A stretch of 64,000 nucleotides of DNA, taken from NCBI GenBank assembly GCA_025504975.1, contig JANUWI010000003.1, positions 2,852,001 to 2,916,000 on the forward strand, read 5' to 3'. The first letter of the stretch is position 1. Each line of letters begins with the position of its first letter. Positions 21,733 to 32,709 of the stretch are shown one piece after another. The position numbers were made by a program, and so were the translations under genes. The notes beneath the pieces are model-generated. The model was given only the letters and a program-made list of their open reading frames with translations, had not been told where the DNA came from and made no database searches. This stretch comes from Plenodomus lindquistii. Lineage: Eukaryota > Ascomycota > Dothideomycetes > Pleosporales > Leptosphaeriaceae.

Positions 21733-24700
21733 CTACCGCCAAATCTGCCACTTCTTCTTCTTCCTCGGCACCACAAAGCTCTCCTGACTCATCGCCTCTC
21801 CCTCCCCGCTAAAACTCCCCCCATCCTCACCATCCTCCAAACTATCATACTCATCATCATCTTCCTCATACCGTCCATGACCAAGGTACTTGGCGCCCAC
21901 GCCCGCATTCCCATTACGTTGGGGGTAACTAGGATAAGGATTCGTTCTATCGTAGCCAGCACGCTGGGGCTGCGCGTATTCCGCGCGCTCAACGGGCTTG
22001 GTTTGGTATTCTGAGCTGATGGATGGTTTGCGCTCGGCGACGGGGTGCATGGCGGGGTGGCCGCGGCTGGTGGGTGCGCTGCTGGGGTAGGTTTTGCCGT
22101 CGCGGCCGCCGCTGGAGAAGTAGTCGCCGCCGCCGATGTCGTTGCGGGCTTGCATGCCTGCGGGGCCGTCGCGGGAATAGGGGGAGCCGGGTCCTGCACC
22201 GACGATGGCGGGGTGTGGGGGGTAGGACTCGCGTTTTGAACGCTTGGTTGAGGGCGTGTGTGCGACGATGTGGGCTTGGTGCTCCCATTTTTTGTCATGG
22301 GTGTGCTGGTTTAGGATGCCGCCCATGGAGCGCCGTTGGACTTTGGGGTTGTTGTCGAAGTCGGGTTCGGCGTGGGGTGATGGGAGCTGTGATTTGTGCG
22401 AGGAGTTGTAGGTTGGGTTTTTGCGGGTGGACGGGGAGTGGGATGGAATGACTGTTGTCTGGGCTGCAGTCTGAGTCGGGGGTGGCGAATGTATAGGAGC
22501 GCTGACATGTCTTTTCGCGGCGACCGATTCCCACGCAGATGCTCTGGCACCAGTGCCGGCACCTGCGTCCATGCTTTGCCTTTGACCTTGGCCTTGCGGC
22601 CCGACGTCGCGGGACCCATTGTGCGTCTGCTCCGCCCCTAGGTTTACAGTCGTATTAGAATGGTAACCAGAGCTGAGAGGCTTGTTACTTGGTGGACCTT
22701 GGACTGGAGCAGAGACGTGCTTGTTCTTGGAGCCAAACCCTGGAATCCTGGGGCCGACCTTGTATCTCTGGTCGGCACGCTGCTCTCCTTCCTCATCTGT
22801 CAGATCTCCAAAATCACTTCCACTCTCGCTACCAGACACCGAATAGCCGTCATCGCCGATCTTGTTTCTGGGAGCGCGCTTACTACCGCCAACGAAGCCA
22901 CCGAAGAAGCCTTTGGACTTCTGGCCTTCTTTCTCTAGAGATCCTTGCTCTGGCTCTGTGTAACGAAGAACAGGCACAAGAAGACGATATGGCACGGTAA
23001 TCCCCGCTGGGTCATGTTGTGAGACTTCCATGTTGAGACAAATGTCGAGACCACCTTCAAGATCAATGAACTCGCCGTGCTGCCTGAGTGCTTTCTTGCC
23101 AAGTACACTGGGACGACGGTGGAAATTAGAAGGTCGCCCCTGTGTGGCGCTATCGCGAGTGCGAGGAGGCGAGAGGCTTCGTGGCAATTCTGGACGTGCA
23201 TTGTCTGTCGAGGCACGACGTCGGAACAAGGAAGACAGCGAGTTGCGACGCGAACGACTTGGCCTTTCGGGCTCTGACCGGTCCGGGGAAAACGAAGACT
23301 GTGGCTGACCTTGTGTCGTGACTTGGTCGTGATCCGCAGCCGCGTAAGAAGGATTGTTACGGAATGATACTGGCGGTCCGCGGCTTCGTGCCGAGGGCCG
23401 TGTCTGACCACTCAGTCTTCTAACCAATTGTCCAGGCGCAAAGTCAGACAGTGTCCGCGCGAGACGGGGGCCACCATCTGGTGTGGCGGGTGGTGACGGC
23501 GTGGAATCGCGACTCGCGTCTGGCTTGTACTCTCTGATACTGCACCAGTTTCTGTGAGGTAGCAGGTGGGTATTGTTCCGCTTCTTCCCGTCTACACCGT
23601 GAGTGAAGAGGCCAATCATATCCTCATCTGTAGACGAGTCGAGATGATGGATCTTATTTCGCTTGTTAATAATATCAGCCATCACATCCGGCGGCGGCGT
23701 GTTGACGATAGCCGAAGAGACAATGTTAGGCATGTATCTGTGATCCTTGTCTTTGGCAATGTTGAGCTTCTTGTTGGAATAGAACTGCCCGACAGCGGCA
23801 AGATGAACGTCACCTCCCAAGATCGTGACCCGAACGGACTTCGTGGAAGCGATGTGTTGTAGTTCGCGAATGAGCCAGTTGCGTTCCTCCTTGTGATGCT
23901 TGGCTGTCCAGTGGTCGTCCAGATCGTCCAAGATCTCGACACCACCATCGAACTTGTTGATAAAGTTCCCCAACAGGCCAGCACGTCCAAGGGCTTTGAG
24001 AGGGTCCATGAGTCTGCTGGTCAAGATGTTCTCGAGGAAATTGAGTCGAGGGTAAGCGATTGGCACTCCAAGGAGGACGATGAGATGCTTGGTTTCCCCT
24101 TTGATGATCTCATCTTCAAGTCGATCGAAAATGATGTCGTAAGAGTCTTCTGTGAGAATTTCATCGCGTCGGCGTTCTGTGCGACAGTCGAGACCTAGGA
24201 AGGCTACCTGACGGCCCAGGTTCAGGAACACGCTTCTGGAACGTTCCTTGATATAAGGACCCGGATTCTTGCCCAATACCCAAGATGGCTCGGTCTGCTC
24301 AGTCTCGGTTGGCACAGAATGGTGTTGGAAGAGCATGTAGTACTTGAAAGCAACGGCACCTACACCAGTAAAGACGGGCGTCTCCATGAAATGATGTGGA
24401 TATGAACCAAACCCCTGCTAATGTCAGTAAAGAATTCAGGAAGATATTACATGGAGCGCTTACATCGATGATGTCGTGGTCATCCCAGATGTTGACCATC
24501 GGTATCTGCGAGTTTGCCAGTCCAAACATGCCCTGCGAGAACCACATGGAGTACCGGTCAAGGTAGAATTGCTCCAGCTCATTTTGCATCTCCTCTGAGA
24601 ACGGCTCGTGGTGCTTGTGCATTGGGTTCCTGCTCTCGGTCCACTTCCTGAACAGGGTCGTGTGATGCATCGCAGCATCGTTGTAGATTTGATCTCCTCC

Positions 24701-27049
24701 ACCAATCATGACATGGAATGGCCGTGACTGATGAGAGTTCAAGACATCGCGCCAGAGAGGATCAGGCCCACAGAACTCATTCGAGTCAACACTGAACGAG
24801 AATCCGTTGCAGCTATGGAACATGATGTTCATAGAGTCACCCCTGGCAGGTACCCAAAATCCTGTAGCAGGACCGCGGTTGATCTTGTATGCAACACGCG
24901 TTTGAGTGATTCCCAACTCAACTTCAATGTTGAAGCGCCAAAAAGTCACGCCGCGTTCAGCATGTAGCCGTACACCAGGAATGTCCCGTAGCTTTCCGAG
25001 CTTCTCGCCGTCTTTCTTGTGGATACGAGTAGGTTTAGCACCTGGTCCGCGACTTTGCGAAAACAATCCACTCTCGTCTTCGACACGTGAGAGATCCTTA
25101 TCCACAGCAACTTCGTCGATTGGCTTGACATAAAGCGTTCTGCCAGTACGCGACATTTTGGCTTGGCCTTCGATTGGATCGACATACATTGAATCGAGCT
25201 GATCCGTATCAACTTCTTCGGGAGGTGGTGGAAGGATGTCCATGGGTTGCTTGAACAATCGTAGTGTCGGAGGCTTCGTATATGATGACTGCGCGTCGGT
25301 CGTTACGATCATGACGGTGCCTCGCCAAATCTCCCGGTCTTGACCCGTCCTACTACGATCCTTCCTTAAGCCAGTATATCGCAAGAGTGGGCCACATTTC
25401 AAGTACAGTGGAGGGGTAAATGTCGTCGGAGCTGAAGGCTCATCGGCATAGCCATCGTACGTCGGCTGAGTGTAGCCACCTGAGCGTCGCCGACGAGATG
25501 ACTGGCTCTCTTCCCACCACGCCTTATTGCCGCTATTCGAAGTGACTGGGGCATTCAGGTCGAGGTCGTCAGCTGTCAAGGTCGCAATTTGGGCCTTCCT
25601 CCATTCCTCCAGCACTGGAGTCGCTGTATACGTTCGTTCTGGCTGATCATGATGACCGAGGTAGGAATTACGGCGGGAATCGTGCGATGTCTTGTGTTGC
25701 AGATCGGTTTCAGGCTCTATGAAGCCAACACTTTTGCGGTTGCCAGCGGCCAAGATCGGGTCGTACGATGGACGTTGAGAGCTGTCGGGTGAGCGCATGA
25801 TTCCCTTTTGGTCTATCTGCTGCTGCTGCATCTCCATCTGAGCCGCCACGATACCTCGACTATCTCTCCTTGCTCTGCTGTTGGTGCGCGTGACTTCTGC
25901 GCCAGCAGATGTGTCGTCTACACCCTCCAAACCCAGCCCAGTGGCAGGAACCACTGGCTTTCGCTGGACATTCTGAGTACCATTTCCCGCACTGCGATTA
26001 CGGAAGCTGCCTGAACCTCGTGCCACGCCAACTGGCTCTTTTCCCTTCAGGCTGGCATGCCGTGGGATGACGGCATCGGTATGCGGCACAGCCTGATATC
26101 CTGGAGATAAGCGCCTCTCTTTCTGAGATGTGACTTGCTGAGAAGGGGCTGCACTTTGTCCCACGGCGGGGTTCCAAGGCTCGCTAACATCGTATGAGTA
26201 TCCATCATCCGACTCGAAATCTCCCGACTGGGGTGACATGGGCTTGTTCTGTATTGGCGCAGAGACATGGCGCTTTGAACCGCTCGTTCGGACCGGCGCA
26301 CCTACGGGCTTCTCTGATCGTTGGGCTGGCTGTGAGACGACTCGCTGTTGCCTCTCTGCAGCCTCGCGCGCCCTTCTCGCCCGCGCCTCTGCTTCGACCT
26401 TCTCTTGCGCCGCCAGCTCAGCCTCAAGCATCCTTGCTCTCCTCTCCTCTTTGCTGATGTCATCTAGCTTTCCCTCGAGCTTCTGGAGCGGTGATCGATC
26501 GGGCACAGAAGGCTTGCGCTGCGAGTTGCGTCGCTCAACGGTCCCAGTCAGGGGCTCGACGGGCGCATACGGGGGCGATCGAAGCTCGAACAATCGGTCG
26601 GCAGCTGACTGGACAGTCGCCTGCTGTCTACTGGGGTTCAGTTGAATAGCAGGATCGCGGGATCGAGCAGAGCCAGAGCCACTAGGTTCTCGTGCGCCCG
26701 CTCTTGAAGCGTAAGGGTCTCTGTAGGACGAGGGCGGTGCGCGTGGCACTTCTGGCGCAGCGGGGAGGGGCTTGTCAAGTGCAGATGGAGGCACGTGTTG
26801 GCTCTGCCGCCGTCTGTGTGAGGAGGCGCGGTTGACGCCATTGGCAGTCTGATTAGCTGTGACAGGGCGTGCGGTGTTGCTGGGATTGGTGTTGGCCATG
26901 GCGATGTCGAATGAAGATGGTCCAGCCGGTTGCGCATTCATGGAGCGACGGTAGTTGTTGCGCTTCTGCGAGTAGTTGTCGGGCGTCTGGAGGAGGCTGG
27001 GATTGACGGGCCTCGAGGACTGGGCGACGCTGTCCCTGGTATTATCCAT
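21733..27049 (-). CDS. Large PhoD-like metallophosphatase-domain protein
   Basis: Two exons, 27049-24464 and 24414-21733, with a 49-nt intron; 1755 residues. The central domain (about residues 560-1150) is of the fungal PhoD-like type: MFHSCNGFSFSVD, MIGGGDQIYND, WDDHDIIDGFGSYPHHF across the intron, LLGVPIAYPRL and ILGGDVHLAAVG supply the Asp/Asn/His metal-binding pattern. The family's substrates in fungi are not known to me. The N-terminal 550 residues and C-terminal 600 are low-complexity, basic and Ser/Pro/Arg-rich, probably disordered. A coiled, charged stretch with EERRARMLEAELAAQEK lies near residues 195-235. A motif KHVSAP(I/V) or KRHVSAPI appears three times in the disordered parts (about 258, 1428, 1495). 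No signal peptide, so cytosolic or membrane-peripheral. Confidence 0.88.
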
Positions 27050-28071
27050 CTTGCGACGCGATCATGAGGTTATAGCGTTGGGGCCGCAACCTATCGCTGT
27101 CCCGAAGTGAGTGGGACAGACGACAAGCGGGATTAGTATGTTGAGCGAGCGTTGCACTATCACATCAGATCTTAGATGGAATGCTCAATTGGTGCCATTC
27201 GAGGGAGCTACCTAAGGATGATTGACGGGGCGGGTGCGGAGATGCGGAGGACGGGTGCTGGGGTGTATGCGCCCGTGTCGATGATGCGGACCCAGGACCA
27301 AAAGATTGCGCGACAGGCAAATGTACAGCGCGGAAAACACCAAGTCAGTCTATGTACAAGGGAGGGGGAGTATCGGAGCCGGCGCAGGGGCGCAGCTGAT
27401 GATATCCATTGCCAACACAGTGGATGAAATTGGGATGGCGGGACGGGACGCCCATGTCGAGAGTGTGTGGCTGGGGCAGGCGCCACCCTCGGCCCTCACC
27501 GCTCGGCTGGTTCTGCCAGAGGGACGATGCCGCATTGGGGCTAGAATAGTGTCGACTGCAGTGGTGCAGCCGCGATGCACAAGGGAAGGAGGGCGAGGGT
27601 GCCGCCTGGATTTCTGGGCTTCTACTATGTAAGCATACCTACTACGCGCTAGTACGGGCGCAGGCATGGGCATGGCTCAAAGAAGCGCAGGGCAGGGCCA
27701 CAACTCCAGCAGCGTTTCACCACATCTATTCTGCCTTGACTCCCGTCGCTGAAGGATCAAAACTGCTCGTTGGCTTTCACCACTCCCTCTGTCTCCCACT
27801 CTCCGCCCGTGCAGCGCACGTGTTGCCGAGTACGCCCCAGATCTGCCGCCTTTGATGGACCCGTCGTCGTAATCCCTCCCCTGCCTCGACAGCCTCAACA
27901 TCGTGCATACACAGCTCCAAGTTTCGCCTCGGCTGGACACGGTTTCCTCACCACGCCTTCACTGCACATACGAGCCGCCGTCAGCCCCGCGACGGGCCAC
28001 ATTCCTACCCGCACCGCATCTTGCACATGACTGCAGCCGGCTGCTCATAGTATTCCTATTGCGCCCTCGAT
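27050..28071. other. Divergent promoter region of PhoD-like gene and KEX2
   Basis: About 1 kb between the two start codons. Short frames on both strands lack support. The KEX2 side (27780-28070) is CT/CA-rich as expected for a leader. No TATA box or repeat noted. Confidence 0.5.
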
Positions 28072-30597
28072 ATGCGCATCCACCACCTCTGCACCCTGCT
28101 GTCTGCCGCGGCACTGGCAGCAGCAGGCCAGCACCTTCCCCCCCGCAACTACTCCACCCACGACTACTATGCGATCCACATCTCGCCCTCTGCATCGCCC
28201 TCGGAGCTTGCTGCACAACTTGGTGTGATATACGAGGGTCCTCTGGCTGCGCTCGAGGACCACCACGTCTTCAAGGCCCCCAAGCACGAGAACGATATTG
28301 TACAAGATGCCAGGCAAGAGCTCAAGAGGCGGCGGCGGAAGCGCCAAGCTGGCACAGAGTACGACCCCCTCGACAGCATTCGCTTCGCGCAAAAGCAGCA
28401 CATCAAGCCTCGACACTGGAAGCGCAGTGTGATCCCAAAGCTACCAGAACGAGCTGGGCCGCCCGTGACAGACGCAATCAAAGCGCAGCGCGAAGTCGCC
28501 AGCCGATTGCAAATCAAGGATCCCATCTTCGAAGAGCAGTGGCACATCTTCAACGTCAAGACCCCAGGAAACGACATCAATGTGACCGACGTGTGGATGC
28601 AGGGCATTACAGGCAAAGGCGTAGCCGCATGTGTTGTGGACGATGGCTTGGATTACGACAGTATGGATCTCAAGGATAACTTTTTCGCCGAAGGTTCCCA
28701 CGACTACAACGACCACGAAGACCTGCCCACCCCGAAACTCTCAGACGACAGACACGGTACAAGATGCGCTGGCGAGATTGCCGCTGGAAGAAACGATGCT
28801 TGCGGTGTAGGACTGGCCTATGACGCAAAAATTTCCGGCGTGCGCATTCTCTCGGGCGACATCACCGACATTGACGAAGCGCTTGCCATCAACTACGAGA
28901 TGCAGAAGAACGACATCTACTCTTGCTCGTGGGGTCCACCTGATGACGGTAAGACGATGCAGGCGCCAGGTCTTCTCATTGAGAAGGCCATGGTTACTGC
29001 TGTACAGCAAGGTCGTGGCGGCAAAGGCTCCATCTACGTCTTCGCCGCCGGCAATGGCGCAGCTAGCGATGACAACTGCAACTTTGACGGCTACACCAAC
29101 AGCATCTACAGCATCACTGTAGGCGCAATTGACAAGGAAAACCAGCACCCTTACTACTCGGAGGCCTGCTCTGCTCAGCTGGTAGTGACGTACAGTAGTG
29201 GCGGCGGCGATGCTATCCACACTACTGATGTTGGGTCAAATAAGTGCACAAGCTCGCACGGAGGCACGTCTGCCGCCGGCCCTATCGGTGTAGGAGTCTA
29301 CGCCCTTCTCCTGGAGGCTCGTCCGGAACTCTCCTGGCGTGACGTGCAATGGCTCAGTGTCCTGTCCGCTGTACCATTCGACACACCCAGCGACTGGACC
29401 AAAACCTCTCTGGATCGCATGTACAGCCATCAGTTCGGATATGGCAAACTGGACGCCTGGGCGATCGTCGAAAAGTCTAAAGATTGGAAGCTTGTCAAAC
29501 CTCAGGCTTGGTTCTTTTCGCCCTGGATGCACGTGCGCAAAGAGATCCCAGAAGGTGGCCAAGGTCTCGCCAGCAAGTTCACCGTCACCGAAGACATGCT
29601 CAAAGAGGCAAACTTTGAGCGCGTCGAGCACATCACTTTGACCATGAACGTTGAACACCAACGCCGTGGTGACCTTAGCGTAGAGCTCATCTCCCCTACA
29701 GGAATGAAATCGCACCTCTCGACCGCCCGCCGCGACGACGAAGCCCCCTACGGCTACATCGACTGGACCTTCATGTCAGTCGCTCACTGGGGCGAGCCCG
29801 GCGTTGGCGACTGGACTGTAATCGTCAAAGACGTCAAGCAAGGCAACCTGAAAAAGGGCGTCTTCACCGATTGGAAACTCCGCCTCTGGGGTGAATCCAT
29901 CGACGCCGCAAAAGCCAAACCGTTCCCCATTCCCACCGAGCACGATGACGATGACCACGACAAAATCGACGATCACCCGGCGCACACCACCAGTGTGGCT
30001 CTGCACAGTGGTACCTTACCTACCATGACCTCCCTGCCAGACGACCATCCCGACCGCCCGGTCAACCAAAAGCCATCTCAGACCCCTGCTAACGCAGGCC
30101 AGACAAGCAGCACCCTCGCCACGCCCAGTCCCACGCCCACCCCTACAAAAGCACCCACAGCATCCGAGAATTTCCTGCCCAACCCCTTCCCCACCTTTGG
30201 CGTCTCCAAACGCACACAGATCTGGATCTACGGCGCGCTCGGCCTCATCGTGATATTCATCGCCGGGCTAGGCACATACCTCTTCATCGCGCGCCGCAAG
30301 CGCATGAAGGATAGCCGCGAGGCGTACGAATTCGAGGTCCTGGACGGCGACGAGGATCGCGATGATGCGGGGCTATTGGGTGGCGCGGCGGGTGCGAGGA
30401 AGAAGAGGGCGAAGAGGGGTGGGGAGCTGTATGATGCGTTTGCAGGAGAGAGCGATGAGGATTTGCTGAGTGACGATGATGAGGATGCGACTGGGCCGTA
30501 TCGGGATCGGGAGGTTGAGCGGTATAATGAGAAGGGTGGGGTGGATGATGTGGATGATGTGGAGAGTAGTGGGAGTTCGGCGGGGAAGAGGGGGTAG
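28072..30597 (+). CDS. KEX2: Kexin, Golgi pro-protein convertase
   Basis: Single exon, 841 residues. Signal peptide at about residues 1-19, then a propeptide with polybasic RRRRKR (86-91) and a likely autoprocessing site HWKR (115-118). The subtilisin-like catalytic domain shows Asp190 in VVDDGLDY, His228 in DDRHGTRCAGE, oxyanion Asn328 in AAGNGA and Ser400 in HGGTSAAGP. A P domain follows (about 480-630, with MNVEHQRRGDLSVELISP). After a Ser/Thr/Pro-rich stalk there is a membrane span at 717-740 and an acidic cytosolic tail whose YEFEVL and YDAF sequences are candidate Golgi-retrieval signals. It cleaves after Lys-Arg or Arg-Arg in secreted precursors. The length is typical. Confidence 0.97.
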   Translation: MRIHHLCTLLSAAALAAAGQHLPPRNYSTHDYYAIHISPSASPSELAAQLGVIYEGPLAALEDHHVFKAPKHENDIVQDARQELKRRRRKRQAGTEYDPLDSIRFAQKQHIKPRHWKRSVIPKLPERAGPPVTDAIKAQREVASRLQIKDPIFEEQWHIFNVKTPGNDINVTDVWMQGITGKGVAACVVDDGLDYDSMDLKDNFFAEGSHDYNDHEDLPTPKLSDDRHGTRCAGEIAAGRNDACGVGLAYDAKISGVRILSGDITDIDEALAINYEMQKNDIYSCSWGPPDDGKTMQAPGLLIEKAMVTAVQQGRGGKGSIYVFAAGNGAASDDNCNFDGYTNSIYSITVGAIDKENQHPYYSEACSAQLVVTYSSGGGDAIHTTDVGSNKCTSSHGGTSAAGPIGVGVYALLLEARPELSWRDVQWLSVLSAVPFDTPSDWTKTSLDRMYSHQFGYGKLDAWAIVEKSKDWKLVKPQAWFFSPWMHVRKEIPEGGQGLASKFTVTEDMLKEANFERVEHITLTMNVEHQRRGDLSVELISPTGMKSHLSTARRDDEAPYGYIDWTFMSVAHWGEPGVGDWTVIVKDVKQGNLKKGVFTDWKLRLWGESIDAAKAKPFPIPTEHDDDDHDKIDDHPAHTTSVALHSGTLPTMTSLPDDHPDRPVNQKPSQTPANAGQTSSTLATPSPTPTPTKAPTASENFLPNPFPTFGVSKRTQIWIYGALGLIVIFIAGLGTYLFIARRKRMKDSREAYEFEVLDGDEDRDDAGLLGGAAGARKKRAKRGGELYDAFAGESDEDLLSDDDEDATGPYRDREVERYNEKGGVDDVDDVESSGSSAGKRG

Positions 30598-30789
30598 ATT
30601 GGTGGGCATAGATGGGGTTTGTAGTATGTGTTGCTTATGCGGTCGTTTGCGAATTGATCATTGGGCCGGCGTTGAACTTTTGATCTTTGACATGAAGATG
30701 TAGATATCGCAAACGGGAACGGACATATGAACGAAGAAAAGGGGTATCATAATGTACTCTCAATGCTTATCCCAACTGCAACAACAAAC

Positions 30790-32007
30790 TTACGCAACCT
30801 TGCGTCCTACATTCCCCACTCCCTTACCCACAACACTAACCACGATATTCTCATCATTCTCCCCACTCGCTTCCCTGAACCCCCATCCACTCCCCCCAAA
30901 CACCTTTGCATCCCGCGCTAATTGCACAATCTCCTCACTGCCCAGCACCTCCTTTCCCAGCGCCACACGACCCACGTCCTCTGACCCCATCGCCATGAGC
31001 ATCAACACCGTCGGCGCGGCCACGCTCTCCACCGCCCCGCCCTGGCTGATCTTCTCAAGAAGCTGGTACGCGCACTGTTTGCCAATCTCATCCGCAGGAA
31101 CACCGCCGTCGGGCGGCGAACACACGTCCGCGCTGTATATACACCCCGTGCTTGTCTCCGCAACCAAACTGAGTCCAAACCCCACTGCGCCTTTAACCTT
31201 GCCACTCGGATGACCCTTGACGGACGTCGGTATCAGCGGCGCACCCGAGGCGTCGGAGAAAATATACGTATCCGGTACGAATTTATTCAGTATACCCCTC
31301 GCTTCGAAAATCATGCGCTCGTTGTTACTCTTGGGCACTTCGACACAATACGCTACACCCCTCACCCTCTTGACGCGCCCCGGGTTCAACAAATGCAGTG
31401 TCTTTGGTAGACGAACCTGGTGATTAAACACTAATTGGACTTCGCCGCCTGCGCTCTTGCCGCCTGCAGGCGCAGCACTGCGTTTTAAAATCCGCAGTTC
31501 GATGTTCCGCTCTATACCGAAGTTTTTGTACAGAGGCAGGATAGCCGTGCGTACTGTATCTGCGCTTACGTCGCCGGAGATGGTAGACGCAGTTACGCAG
31601 CCCTCGCCGTGAAAAATTACATTCATGTTTCCCTTGCTAAAGGGCGCGAGAACGCAGAGTGGAATTAGCCAGGCGCTTACACCGCGTTTTCGACACTCGG
31701 CGGGGATCTCGTGGCGGATTATGCCGCCCGCTGCGCCGAGGCCTTCTGCGCTGCCGGTGATGAGGCCGGGCCGGTACACGAGTGTTGTGCCTGTCATGGA
31801 GAATTGGATTTGAGAGCCGTTGGTTATGGCGTCGAGGAGGCGGATGAAGTTTGTTTCGGAACGTGTGAGACCGGGGGTTGTGGATGTGGATCGAATTTGC
31901 GAGATGCGGACTGGGCGGCCGGTGAGGGTTGCGAGGATGAGGCGGTTGATGAGTTGGCGGTGGCCGGTGAAGTTGAGGGGTGGTTGGAGGGAGTCGTCGA
32001 GGGCCAT
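30790..32007 (-). CDS. RCL1: RNA 3'-terminal phosphate cyclase-like protein Rcl1
   Basis: Single exon, 405 residues, ATG at 32007. Start LNFTGHRQLINRLILATLTGRPVRI, then LLDAITNGSQIQFSMTGTTLVYRPG, LAPFSKGNMNVIFHGEG, and a C-terminus with GKQCAYQLLEKISQGGAVES and GSEDVGRVALGKE. These match the Rcl1 branch of the cyclase family rather than true cyclases. Rcl1 works in the small-subunit processome with Bms1 and is needed for cleavage at A0-A2 in pre-18S rRNA, in the nucleolus. It converges with KEX2 (about 190 bp between stops). An Ala/Gly-rich insert near residues 175-190 is not universal. Confidence 0.93.
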   Translation of the reverse strand: MALDDSLQPPLNFTGHRQLINRLILATLTGRPVRISQIRSTSTTPGLTRSETNFIRLLDAITNGSQIQFSMTGTTLVYRPGLITGSAEGLGAAGGIIRHEIPAECRKRGVSAWLIPLCVLAPFSKGNMNVIFHGEGCVTASTISGDVSADTVRTAILPLYKNFGIERNIELRILKRSAAPAGGKSAGGEVQLVFNHQVRLPKTLHLLNPGRVKRVRGVAYCVEVPKSNNERMIFEARGILNKFVPDTYIFSDASGAPLIPTSVKGHPSGKVKGAVGFGLSLVAETSTGCIYSADVCSPPDGGVPADEIGKQCAYQLLEKISQGGAVESVAAPTVLMLMAMGSEDVGRVALGKEVLGSEEIVQLARDAKVFGGSGWGFREASGENDENIVVSVVGKGVGNVGRKVA

Positions 32008-32709
32008 GTTGGGTGGTTGTTTGGGGGGGGGGAGTGGGTATGGTGTGAGGGTTTAGAAGGGGAAGGCGCGTGCAAGGTGGTGGAAATGGTGAAGATGCGA
32101 TGGGAACTTTTTTGGAGCTGGAGCTTATCGATAGGACTAGCGCGAAGTTGGATGCTTTGCGCTGCGATTCTCGTCACTCAGGTCGTGAATCACGACACAA
32201 CCGTCGTGAATTACGGCAAGATGACGGGAATTTCCGGCGCTCTGGAAGGAGTGTTTTCCTTGGATGCTCGTCTGCTCTGGTTGAATCTCTCAGTCAGTGC
32301 CTTCCGCCATTTAGCTCTCAGACGTCATTCAGACAAGCGCACAGCTTACGTCTCGTCCATCACTTGCCTGAAGCAACAACTCTTCGCAATTGCAATTGTA
32401 ATGCAATATAATTCTGATGGTCGCTTGGGTGAATGCCGTTGCTGCTCTCACCTCCTTTGATATCAGATCACGGTCTACAATGACCAAGCGACTGCCTTAT
32501 GCAAGAGTATGGACTCTGCACGTGCAACCGTGCGTGACTGCAGGTGTTCGCGCGGGTCCCCCCCGTAGGAAGGCGCGTTCCCGTTCACTGTTACACGCGA
32601 CTTGAATGATCAAGTCCACGACCAGCGCCCCACGATTGCGACGAGAAACGAGCCCAGCACCTCATGTGATGTTTCACTCGTTGTGAGCAGACTCATTCAC
32701 CCGCCGAAA

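Noticed and set aside
22023..22451. Arg/Gly/Cys-rich plus-strand frames inside the PhoD-like gene
   Set aside because: Antisense shadow of the Pro/Ser/Arg-rich coding sequence.
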